The notes: a model not told the origin generated them from the sequence alone. DNA of 5,516 bases from JBGCDD01 sp045105075 (GCA_045105075.1 JBGCDD010000225.1:1-5516); one strand, 5' to 3'; positions 1 to 5,516 are shown, counted from the first letter of the stretch. Translations and numbers: made by a program.

Positions 1-929
1 CCAAAAATCGCCGAAGCCATAAAGGGACGCGTCCGACACCAGGCCAATGACATCTGCACCGGATCCAACCCATGACGCGCAGCAATGTCCAAATAGGCGT
101 CAACAGCGGCAAACACCCGGGGGTTCTTGCGCCCGCCGAGCTCGGGTCCAATCGACATGCGCGACCCGTCCGGCACCGCACCGTTCTGATACTTGCCACT
201 CAACAGGCCAGCCGCCAGCGGTGTAAACGCAATCAATCCAACATCTTCGTAAACGCTCAGCTCGGCCAGGTCCGTGTCGTACAACCGGCACAGCAGCGAG
301 TATTCATTTTGCATGGTTTGCACCCGGGGCCAGCCACGGTCTTCGGACAATCGCAACCACTGTGCCGTGCCCCAGGCGCTCTCATTGGACAGGCCAAAAT
401 GGCGAATGGTGCCACGCTCAACCTCGCGCTGCAGCGCTTCAAGGCAATCTTCCATATTGCCCACGACCGCCGCACGGTCCGCAGGCGTTGGGTCATAATC
501 CCAGTTCTTGCGGAACATATAACTGCCCCGGTTGGGCCAGTGAAACTGGTACAGATCGATGTAATCCGTCTGCAACCGCTTCAGCGACCCCTCAATCGCG
601 CCGGCAATGGTTTTGGAGCTGATCGGCGCGCCATCACGGGCGTTTTTCATACCCTCACCCGAATGTTTGGTGGCCAGTACATACTCGCCGCGCCGTCCGG
701 TTTTGGCATGCCACGTGCCCATGATTTCCTCGGTGCGGCCCAGAAATTCGCCGATGATCGGACGGGTCGGATACATCTCGGCGGTGTCGATGAAATTGAT
801 GCCACCGTCCAACGACCGCTCGATCTGCGCATGGCCCTCGGCCTCGGAATTCTGCGCGCCCCAGGTCATCGAGCCCAGACACAGCTCGGAAACGGTCAGG
901 CCAGTGCGGCCCAGCGGGTTCATTTTCAT
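1..929 (-). CDS. Aldo/keto reductase, Tas-like (3' end outside window)
   Basis: This is a predicted soluble NADP(H)-dependent oxidoreductase of the aldo/keto reductase superfamily; the physiological substrate cannot be told from sequence. The 309 visible codons are open and run off the left edge, so the protein is partial. Reading from the start I see NPLGRTGL at the N-terminus, FIDTAEMY with Asp48 and Tyr53, TKHSG with Lys88, and DLYQFHWP with His130. Together these are the Asp-Tyr-Lys-His catalytic tetrad. Later segments FGLSNESAWG, QNEYSLL and ARHGLDPVQMSLAW follow the order found in E. coli Tas. Tas is about 346 residues, so roughly 35-40 residues, including part of the cofactor-binding end, are missing here. 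Met at 929 is preferred over Met at 923 because GGAGA at 936-940 sits 6 bases before it. The gene is divergent from the ImuA-like gene across a 104-bp gap. Family assignment is firm; the exact subfamily is less so. Confidence 0.93.
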   Translation of the reverse strand, partial: MKMNPLGRTGLTVSELCLGSMTWGAQNSEAEGHAQIERSLDGGINFIDTAEMYPTRPIIGEFLGRTEEIMGTWHAKTGRRGEYVLATKHSGEGMKNARDGAPISSKTIAGAIEGSLKRLQTDYIDLYQFHWPNRGSYMFRKNWDYDPTPADRAAVVGNMEDCLEALQREVERGTIRHFGLSNESAWGTAQWLRLSEDRGWPRVQTMQNEYSLLCRLYDTDLAELSVYEDVGLIAFTPLAAGLLSGKYQNGAVPDGSRMSIGPELGGRKNPRVFAAVDAYLDIAARHGLDPVQMSLAWCRTRPFMASAIF

Positions 930-956
930 CTCTGCTCTCCGATTGATATCTCTCGC

Positions 957-984
957 ACCCTAGCGGCCAGACCGCCAAGGGCAA
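957..984 (-). promoter_or_regulatory. Possible promoter of the aldo/keto reductase gene
   Basis: On the minus strand TTGCCC (984-979) and TAGGGT (962-957) are separated by 16 bases. They resemble -35 and -10 elements and would place the transcript start about 20 bases before the start codon at 929. The -10 match is poor, so this is only a candidate. Confidence 0.22.
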
Positions 985-1002
985 GGCTGCTTTCACACTT
1001 GA

Positions 1003-1017
1003 GAACAAATAAGGAAC
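1003..1017 (+). promoter_or_regulatory. LexA-binding site (alphaproteobacterial SOS box)
   Basis: The sequence is GAAC, seven bases (AAATAAG), then GAAC; read on the other strand it is GTTC-CTTATTT-GTTC. This exactly fits the direct-repeat SOS box known for LexA of alphaproteobacteria such as Rhodobacter and Rhizobium (GTTC-N7-GTTC, equivalent to GAAC-N7-GAAC), including an AT-rich spacer. It ends 16 bases before the start codon of the ImuA-like gene and 73 bases from the start of the divergent reductase gene. A repressor bound there would sit over the probable promoter or early transcript of the ImuA-like gene. Because that gene is itself of a DNA-damage family, chance occurrence is unlikely. 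Confidence 0.82.
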
Positions 1018-1033
1018 ATGCCACCCTGCAGCG

Positions 1034-1654
1034 ATGTCGACTCCGCTGCTGACCCGCACCTCTGAACGCCCGCGCCCCGCCTTTACGTTGCAGGGCGATA
1101 TCACGCTGCCTCTGGCGCGTCTGCACGAAGTATGCGGCGCAGCACGGCGCACCTTTGCGCTGTGGTTGGCCGGGCAAATGCAGGGGCCGGTGTTGTGGAT
1201 TTCGCCGGGCTGGGAGCCGGCACAGCTGAACCCGGATGGGATGATGGCCTTTGTCGATCCGGCGCGATTTCTCTATGTGACGCCCAAACGGGGCGAAGAC
1301 ATCCTGTGGTGCTGTGAAGAAGCGTTGCGCGCCGGTGCGGTGCCGCTGGTGGTGGCTGATCTGCCCGGCCCGCCGCCGCTGACCCCGGTGCGCCGGCTGC
1401 ATCTGGCCGCCGAGACCGGCGCCGAACACGGCACCGCGCCGCTGGGGTTGGTGCTGACCCCCGGCGATGGCGGCGCACCCGGCGTGGAAACCCGCTGGCA
1501 TATGGCGCCCGAGCATCACGACACCACCCGACAATGGCGGCTGGAGCGGCGGCGCGCGCGTATGCAACCGCCGCAAAACTGGCGTGCCACCCAGACCCGC
1601 GCACGTGCCGGACTGAACCTGACCCGCCTTGGCAGCGGCGACAACACCAGATGA
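1034..1654 (+). CDS. ImuA/SulA-like SOS protein, orphan
   Basis: This 206-residue protein resembles the ImuA/SulA-like branch of the RecA-fold family. ImuA normally works with ImuB and DnaE2 in error-prone translesion synthesis. Visible matches to the ImuA pattern are LHEV (30-33), GPVLWI (51-56), the acidic EEALRAG segment in mid-protein, RRLHLAAE (120-127), ETRW (152-155) and a basic, Trp-containing C-terminal part (WRLERRRAR and the NWRAT segment). There is no Walker A GxxxxGK(T/S) motif, so ATP hydrolysis is not expected. ATG 1034 is the only start: an in-frame stop lies at 1010-1012 and no other start codon falls between them. No Shine-Dalgarno sequence sits at normal distance (AAGGA at 1011-1015 is 18 bases away and inside the LexA box), so the message may have a very short leader. 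imuB and dnaE2 do not follow; yceI does, after 61 bp. The family call is from remembered sequence pattern, not a search, and the role in repair is inference. Confidence 0.72.
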   Translation: MSTPLLTRTSERPRPAFTLQGDITLPLARLHEVCGAARRTFALWLAGQMQGPVLWISPGWEPAQLNPDGMMAFVDPARFLYVTPKRGEDILWCCEEALRAGAVPLVVADLPGPPPLTPVRRLHLAAETGAEHGTAPLGLVLTPGDGGAPGVETRWHMAPEHHDTTRQWRLERRRARMQPPQNWRATQTRARAGLNLTRLGSGDNTR

Positions 1655-1715
1655 CACTGCCGTGAAGTTTCCGAATTGCCACCGTCCTGACGCCAACCTG
1701 TGCTAAACCAACGTC

Positions 1716-2321
1716 ATGACCCATTTCAGCCGCCGTCATTTCTGCGTTGGTCTGGCGGCATCGGCCCTGCCGACTGCCCTGCCCTTGGCCCTGAACGCTG
1801 CCCCGCGCCGCTATCGGCTTGATCCGGGCGCCTCGCGGGTTGGGTTCCGGTTTCGGCTGGGCGGCATTTTGCAAAACGGAACAATGCCGGTTTCGGCCGC
1901 CGATATCACCATCGACCCGCGCAATCTGGCGGCCTCAAGGGTTGATGTGACGCTGGATGCCGCCCGCGCACGCACCAAGCTGGTCTACGCAGCCCAAGCC
2001 ATGACCGGCCCCGACGTCCTGGATGTGCGCCGCTTTCCCACCATCCGTTTCGTCTCAAGCAAGGTCCAGCCCGGCCCCGATGGCCGGTTATCGGGCGGCG
2101 CCCAAATCACCGGGCCACTCACCGTGCGCGACGTGACCCGCCCGGTGATCATGACTGCCGCGCTCTATCGCCAGCGCGGCAAACCGGTGAACGATCTGTC
2201 GACCCTGCGCGTCCAGCTGAAGGGCGCGATCAGCCGCAAGGCCTTTGGTGCCAGCGGTTTTCCGGGACTGGTCACCGACCGGGTCGAACTTGATATTCTG
2301 GCGGTCATCACAACGCTTTAA
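1716..2321 (+). CDS. YceI-family periplasmic protein with Tat-type signal
   Basis: This 201-residue protein belongs to the YceI family, whose members fold as a lipocalin-like barrel that binds a polyisoprenoid lipid in the periplasm; the biological role is poorly defined. The N-terminus has SRRHF (5-9) followed by a hydrophobic Ala/Leu stretch and a likely cleavage after Leu-Asn-Ala28, which fits a twin-arginine signal peptide. The mature part opens with YRLDPGASRVGF and continues with the family pattern: ITIDPRNL, then the DVLDVRRFPTIRFVSSKV segment, GPLTVRDVTRPV and the ending GLVTDRVELDI. The usual Phe-Asp before the 'yPtI.F' segment is Leu-Asp here. Start ATG 1716 gives the signal peptide at the right place, but there is no Shine-Dalgarno sequence before it; TGCTAAAC at 1701-1708 is a weak -10-like element whose start site would fall near the ATG. 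It may instead be read through from the ImuA-like gene. Confidence 0.9.
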   Translation: MTHFSRRHFCVGLAASALPTALPLALNAAPRRYRLDPGASRVGFRFRLGGILQNGTMPVSAADITIDPRNLAASRVDVTLDAARARTKLVYAAQAMTGPDVLDVRRFPTIRFVSSKVQPGPDGRLSGGAQITGPLTVRDVTRPVIMTAALYRQRGKPVNDLSTLRVQLKGAISRKAFGASGFPGLVTDRVELDILAVITTL

Positions 2322-2337
2322 CGGCCCGGCCTGCCAG

Positions 2338-2446
2338 CCTAACGACCCAAAACGGATGATACGTCCAAAACGACCCAAAAGGGATGATGATTCCAAAACG
2401 ACCCCAAGGGTCGATACGTCCAAAACGACCCAAAAGGGTCGATAAA
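2338..2446. repeat. Tandem array of four ~27-bp A-rich units
   Basis: Four adjacent copies occupy 2338-2364 (27 bp), 2365-2392 (28 bp), 2393-2419 (27 bp) and 2420-2446 (27 bp). Each begins CCAAAACGACCC (CCTAACGACCC in the first), has a loop of AAAA (CAA in the third), then GGATGAT or GGGATGAT in units 1-2 and GGGTCGAT in units 3-4. Units 1 and 3 end in ACGT. Units 3 and 4 hold a perfect 6-bp inverted repeat, CGACCC/GGGTCG, at 2399-2404/2408-2413 and 2426-2431/2436-2441; in units 1 and 2 the same arms are imperfect. The block is clearly more A-rich on the plus strand than the genes around it. It fills most of the gap between yceI and the transporter gene. Function is unknown: transcription end, protein-binding array or a dispersed repeat family are all possible. 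Confidence 0.9.
2395..2441 (-). terminator. Terminator-like hairpins, minus strand
   Basis: Read on the minus strand, the two perfect hairpins of the repeat array, CGACCC-TTTT-GGGTCG and CGACCC-TTG-GGGTCG, are each followed at once by TTTT (2425-2422 and 2398-2395). That is the shape of a weak intrinsic terminator with a short T run. On the plus strand, where yceI and the transporter gene are read, no T run follows. A minus-strand terminator would only stop antisense transcription coming from inside the transporter gene, so its relevance is doubtful. Confidence 0.25.
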
Positions 2447-2466
2447 CCACAAGCTCGTCGGGTGCA

Positions 2467-2495
2467 CAGGCGCATTGTGCGTCATTATGCGCCTG
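2467..2495 (+). promoter_or_regulatory. Start-codon hairpin of the transporter gene
   Basis: CAGGCGCAT (2467-2475) and ATGCGCCTG (2487-2495) form a perfect 9-bp inverted repeat with an 11-base loop. The right arm begins with the presumed start codon ATG 2487-2489, and the left arm holds CAGG, the only Shine-Dalgarno-like bases nearby. A competing 5-bp hairpin, GCACA (2464-2468) with TGTGC (2476-2480), overlaps the left arm and would free the ATG. The arrangement could control translation, or be a DNA operator; either is inference. Confidence 0.5.
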
Positions 2496-3716
2496 CTGAT
2501 TTCCTTTGCCGCCCTGTTTCTGTCCGTGCTGTTGTTGCAGCTGTCCTCGGGCGGCGTTGGTCCGCTTGATGCTCTGTCTGGTCTGGCGCTCGGCTTTTCC
2601 ACCGCTCAGATCGGTATGCTGGGCTCGGCGCACTTCTTTGGCTTTTTCATCGGCTGTTGGTGGGCGCCGCGTTTGATGGGCAGTGTCGGCCATTCGCGCG
2701 CCTTTGCTGCGTTCACCGCTGCCGGAGCGATTGGGCTTTTGTCACATCTGATGGTGGTTGACCCGATCGCCTGGGCCGTGATGCGCATCGCCACCGGCAT
2801 GTGCGTTGCCGGCTGTTATACTGTGATCGAGGCCTGGTTGCAGGCCAAGGTTACCAACGCCACACGCGGGCGCACCATGGGGGTTTACCGTGTTGTCGAC
2901 ATGACCGGCAGCCTCGGCGCCCAATTGCTGATCGGGGTTTTGGAACCGGCCAGCTATGTGTCCTACAACCTGCTCGCGATCCTGTGCTGCGCCGCCCTTT
3001 TGCCGCTGACGCTCACGCGGATCCCGCAGCCCGAAACACCTGATGCGCCGCGTTTGCGCCCCTCACTGGCCTGGAAACGCTCGCCTTTGGCGGCCGCCGG
3101 TGTGATCGTGGCGGCGCTGTCTGCGGCCTCGTTTCGCATGGTCGGCCCGATCTATGGCCAGGAAGTCGGGCTGAGCGCCGGGCAAATCGCCTGGTTTCTG
3201 GCCGCCTTCGTTCTGGGCGGGGCGCTGGCGCAATATCCGATGGGCTGGCTGGCCGACAAATATGACCGCCGCTGGGTGCTGATCTGGCTGTCGATCGCGG
3301 CCATTGTCAGCTCGGCCATCACGATTAGCGCTCAAGGCACAGGCACGCTCGGCGTGATGCTGTGCGCGGGGCTGTTCGGGCTGACCACTTTTCCGATCTA
3401 TTCGGTGGCCGCCGCGCACGCCCACGACTTTGCTTCAGATGATGAACGGGTCGAGCTTTCGGCGGCGTTGATGTTCTTCTTTGCCCTGGGCGCCATCGCC
3501 GCGCCCTATGTGGCCTCGGTTTTGATCGACAGCTACGGCCCGCCTGCGCTGTTTTTGATGATCGCGCTGGGTCACGTTGTGCTCGTGGTGTTTGGTCTGA
3601 CCCGAATGCGCGCGCGCCCAACGACCGAGACCCGCACGCCTTATGTCTATGCCCCGCGCACCTCGTTCCTGATCGGGCGGCTGACCGGACGCAGCAGGTC
3701 GCGCAAAGACAAGTGA
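2487..3716 (+). CDS. MFS transporter, YcaD-like
   Basis: This is a 409-residue inner-membrane protein of the major facilitator superfamily with about twelve hydrophobic segments, the usual size for the family; the substrate is unknown. It resembles E. coli YcaD: IEAWL (114-118) in the fourth to fifth helix region, the TRGRTMGVYRVVDMTGSLGAQ loop-helix stretch, YPMGWLADKYDRR around 253-262 (the motif-A-type loop that opens the second half) and FPIYSVAAAHAHD further on. The first-half motif-A position reads APRLMGSVGHSR and is degenerate. I chose ATG 2487 because the protein then begins directly with a hydrophobic helix (MRLLISFAALF); a TTG at 2475 would add four residues. No strong Shine-Dalgarno precedes either, and ATG 2487 lies in a hairpin. 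The C-terminal tail from about residue 375 is hydrophilic and basic, ending SRSRKDK. metG follows after 64 bp on the same strand. Confidence 0.9.
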   Translation: MRLLISFAALFLSVLLLQLSSGGVGPLDALSGLALGFSTAQIGMLGSAHFFGFFIGCWWAPRLMGSVGHSRAFAAFTAAGAIGLLSHLMVVDPIAWAVMRIATGMCVAGCYTVIEAWLQAKVTNATRGRTMGVYRVVDMTGSLGAQLLIGVLEPASYVSYNLLAILCCAALLPLTLTRIPQPETPDAPRLRPSLAWKRSPLAAAGVIVAALSAASFRMVGPIYGQEVGLSAGQIAWFLAAFVLGGALAQYPMGWLADKYDRRWVLIWLSIAAIVSSAITISAQGTGTLGVMLCAGLFGLTTFPIYSVAAAHAHDFASDDERVELSAALMFFFALGAIAAPYVASVLIDSYGPPALFLMIALGHVVLVVFGLTRMRARPTTETRTPYVYAPRTSFLIGRLTGRSRSRKDK

Positions 3717-3753
3717 GAAACCCGGTGGCGCGGCGGGCACCCTTGCGCTAAGT

Positions 3754-3770
3754 CAGGCAAAACTTGTCTG
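3754..3770 (+). promoter_or_regulatory. Small hairpin or dyad just upstream of metG
   Basis: CAGGCAA (3754-3760) and TTGTCTG (3764-3770) can pair over 7 bp with one G-U pair and a 3-base loop AAC. The stem abuts the metG ribosome-binding site, whose first G (3770) is the last paired base. It might be an RNA structure modulating initiation, or a near-palindromic protein site, or chance. It has no T run and is not an intrinsic terminator for the transporter gene. Confidence 0.3.
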
Positions 3771-3773
3771 GAG
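3770..3773 (+). promoter_or_regulatory. Ribosome-binding site of metG
   Basis: GGAG ends 7 bases before ATG 3781, the best Shine-Dalgarno among the plus-strand genes of this window, and it fixes the metG start. Confidence 0.75.
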
Positions 3774-3780
3774 CGCGCAC

Positions 3781-5490
3781 ATGGATCGCATTCTGATCAC
3801 CTCGGCCATTCCTTATGTGAATGGGGTCAAACATCTGGGCACGCTGATCGGCAGCCTGTTGCCCGCCGATCTCTATGCCCGTTACATGCGCGCGCGCGGC
3901 GCAGAAGTGCTGTTTTTATGCGGCACCGATGAACACGGCACTCCGTCCGAACTGGCGGCCGCCAAGGCGGGCAAGCCTGTGGCGCAGTTTTGCGCCGAAA
4001 TGCATACAGTGCAGGCCGATCTGGCCAAAGGATTTGGCCTGAGCTTTGATCATTTCGGTCGCTCCAGCAGCCCCCAAAACCATGCGCTCACCCAGCATTT
4101 TGCCGGCAAGCTGGCCGAGGCTGGATTGATCGCGGAAATTGACGAACAACAGGTCTACAGCAATGCCGACAAGCGGTTTCTGCCCGATCGCTATATCGAG
4201 GGCACTTGCCCCAATTGCGGCTATGACAAAGCCCGTGGCGATCAATGTGAAAACTGCACCAAGCAGCTGGACCCCACGGATCTGATCGATGCGCGCAGCG
4301 CCATTTCCGGCTCGACCGATCTGGAAGTGCGCCAGACCAAGCACCTGCATTTGCGCCAATCCGCCCTGAAAGACCAGATCGATGCCTGGATCGACAGCAA
4401 AACCGACTGGCCGATCCTGACCACCTCGATTGCCAAAAAGTGGCTGCATGACGGTGACGGGTTGCAGGATCGCGGCATCACCCGTGATCTGGACTGGGGC
4501 ATTCCGGTCAAAAAGGGTTCTGAGGATTGGCCCGGCATGGACGGCAAAGTGTTCTATGTCTGGTTCGACGCGCCCATCGAATACATTGCTTGCGCCGGCG
4601 AATGGTCGGACGCCACCGGCCAGGATTGGGAGCGCTGGTGGCGCACCGACAAGGGCGCGGATGATGTGCGCTATGTGCAGTTCATGGGCAAGGACAACGT
4701 GCCGTTTCACACCCTGTCGTTCCCGGCCACGATCATCGGTTCAGGCGAGCCGTGGAAGCTGGTCGATCACCTCAAGTCGTTCAATTTCCTGAACTATGAC
4801 GGCGGGCAATTTTCCACATCGCAAGGGCGCGGCGTGTTCATGGATCACGCGCTCGAGATTTTGCCAGCCGATTACTGGCGCTGGTGGCTGTTGTCCAATT
4901 GCCCGGAATCCAGCGATGCCGAATTCACCTGGGATAACTTCCAGCAAGGCGTGAACAAGGACTTGGCCGACGTATTGGGCAATTTTGTCAGCCGGATCAC
5001 CAAGTTTTGCCGCTCAAAGTTCGGCGAAGCAGTGCCTGAGGCCGGCACCTGGGGCGACGCAGAGACCGCATTGATCGAAACCCTGACCACCCGCATCCGC
5101 GCCTATGAGGGCCACATGCACGCGATGGAAATCCGCAAATCCGCGCAAGAGCTGCGCGCGATCTGGGCGGCGGGCAATGAATATCTGCAAAACGCAGCGC
5201 CTTGGGTGGCGTTCAAAACCGACCCGGATCTGGCCGCAGCTCAGGTGCGCATGGGGCTGAACCTGATCCGCCTTTACGCCGTGCTGAGCGCGCCGTTCAT
5301 CCCAACCACTTCCGCGCGTCTGTTCAGCGCCATGAACACTTTGGACACAAGCTGGCCCGACGACGTGGCCGCCGCATTGACCGCCCTGCCCGGCGGCCAT
5401 GACTTCAGCGTCCCGGATGTGTTGTTTGCCAAGATTTCGGACGATGACCGTGACGCCTGGCACGATCGGTTTGCCGGCACGCGCGGCTAG
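3781..5490 (+). CDS. metG: Methionine--tRNA ligase (MetRS), complete
   Basis: This cytoplasmic class I aminoacyl-tRNA synthetase joins methionine to initiator and elongator tRNA-Met using ATP. The 569-residue protein has, in order: the nucleotide-binding fold with PYVNGVKHLGT (HIGH motif as HLGT, 18-21) and CGTDEHGT (47-54); the connective domain with one four-cysteine zinc knuckle, Cys143, Cys146, Cys156 and Cys159; the second half of the catalytic core with VFYVWFDAPIEY (257-268) and FMGKDNVPFH; the KMSKS position, here QFSTS at 343-347 followed by QGRGVF; and a helical anticodon-binding domain with the AAPW segment, Trp475 matching the tRNA-anticodon-reading Trp of E. coli MetRS. It ends without the fused C-terminal tRNA-binding domain seen in many bacterial MetRS. 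The HLGT and FSTS forms resemble the archaeal/eukaryotic-like branch, which also occurs in bacteria. ATG 3781 is supported by GGAG 7 bases upstream and by the family N-terminus. No T-box or other leader riboswitch is seen in the 64-bp gap before it. Confidence 0.97.
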   Translation: MDRILITSAIPYVNGVKHLGTLIGSLLPADLYARYMRARGAEVLFLCGTDEHGTPSELAAAKAGKPVAQFCAEMHTVQADLAKGFGLSFDHFGRSSSPQNHALTQHFAGKLAEAGLIAEIDEQQVYSNADKRFLPDRYIEGTCPNCGYDKARGDQCENCTKQLDPTDLIDARSAISGSTDLEVRQTKHLHLRQSALKDQIDAWIDSKTDWPILTTSIAKKWLHDGDGLQDRGITRDLDWGIPVKKGSEDWPGMDGKVFYVWFDAPIEYIACAGEWSDATGQDWERWWRTDKGADDVRYVQFMGKDNVPFHTLSFPATIIGSGEPWKLVDHLKSFNFLNYDGGQFSTSQGRGVFMDHALEILPADYWRWWLLSNCPESSDAEFTWDNFQQGVNKDLADVLGNFVSRITKFCRSKFGEAVPEAGTWGDAETALIETLTTRIRAYEGHMHAMEIRKSAQELRAIWAAGNEYLQNAAPWVAFKTDPDLAAAQVRMGLNLIRLYAVLSAPFIPTTSARLFSAMNTLDTSWPDDVAAALTALPGGHDFSVPDVLFAKISDDDRDAWHDRFAGTRG

Positions 5491-5516
5491 CCAAATCGGC
5501 CATGAACGCCGCTCTG

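Noticed and set aside
1018..1047. ATG at 1018 directly after the LexA box as start of the ImuA-like gene
   Set aside because: It is out of frame with the gene and reaches a stop codon after 15 codons. A tiny leader peptide cannot be excluded but has no support.
72..1052. Long plus-strand open frame of 326 codons opposite the aldo/keto reductase gene
   Set aside because: It is antisense to a gene with a complete catalytic tetrad, has no recognisable domain and no ribosome-binding site, and runs through the LexA box. It is a high-GC shadow frame.
926..1874. Long minus-strand open frames opposite the ImuA-like and yceI genes
   Set aside because: They are rich in Arg, Gly, Ala and Pro with no family pattern, as expected of shadow frames, while the plus-strand frames match known families.
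2338..2446. The repeat array as a CRISPR
   Set aside because: The units abut each other without unique spacers of constant size, and no cas gene is present.
3717..3753. Intrinsic terminator after the transporter gene
   Set aside because: Only a 4-bp GGTG/CACC pairing with a large loop is available and no T run follows.
3717..3780. T-box or SAM riboswitch before metG
   Set aside because: The 64-bp gap is too short and contains none of the expected conserved elements.
3916..4710. Minus-strand open frame of 264 codons inside metG
   Set aside because: It lies wholly within the conserved catalytic part of MetRS and shows no domain; it is a shadow of the metG codon pattern.
5502..5516. ATG at 5502 as the start of another gene after metG
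   Set aside because: Only five codons are visible and no Shine-Dalgarno precedes it, so nothing can be supported.

Overview
The window looks like chromosomal DNA of a GC-rich alphaproteobacterium, most likely a Rhodobacterales (roseobacter-type) species. The basis is the even, high-GC codon use in all five genes, weak or absent Shine-Dalgarno sequences at several starts, a GAAC-N7-GAAC box matching the alphaproteobacterial LexA site, and the type of methionyl-tRNA synthetase. No database search was possible, so the genus is an inference. I see no insertion sequence, phage gene, tRNA, rRNA or CRISPR array.

Layout, left to right. (1) Positions 1-929, minus strand: a Tas-like aldo/keto reductase whose C-terminal end lies outside the window. 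(2) Positions 930-1033: a divergent intergenic region with a near-perfect SOS (LexA) box next to the following gene. (3) 1034-1654, plus: an ImuA/SulA-like protein, here without the imuB and dnaE2 genes that usually accompany ImuA. (4) 1716-2321, plus: a periplasmic YceI-family protein with a Tat-type signal peptide. (5) 2322-2486: an intergenic stretch holding four tandem copies of an A-rich unit of about 27 bp, then a hairpin that buries the presumed start codon of the next gene. (6) 2487-3716, plus: a YcaD-like major facilitator transporter. (7) 3781-5490, plus: a complete methionyl-tRNA synthetase (metG) with archaeal/eukaryotic-style signature motifs. The last 26 bases hold no supported gene.

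The genes do not form one obvious pathway. The ImuA-like gene is probably damage-inducible, and yceI, 61 bp downstream on the same strand, might be read from the same promoter. The transporter and metG are also on the same strand, 64 bp apart, but metG has its own good ribosome-binding site. The parts that ordinary gene annotation would miss are the orphan SOS-controlled ImuA-like gene, the tandem repeat block, and the start-codon hairpin of the transporter gene. No large undescribed system is visible; these are small but checkable signals.
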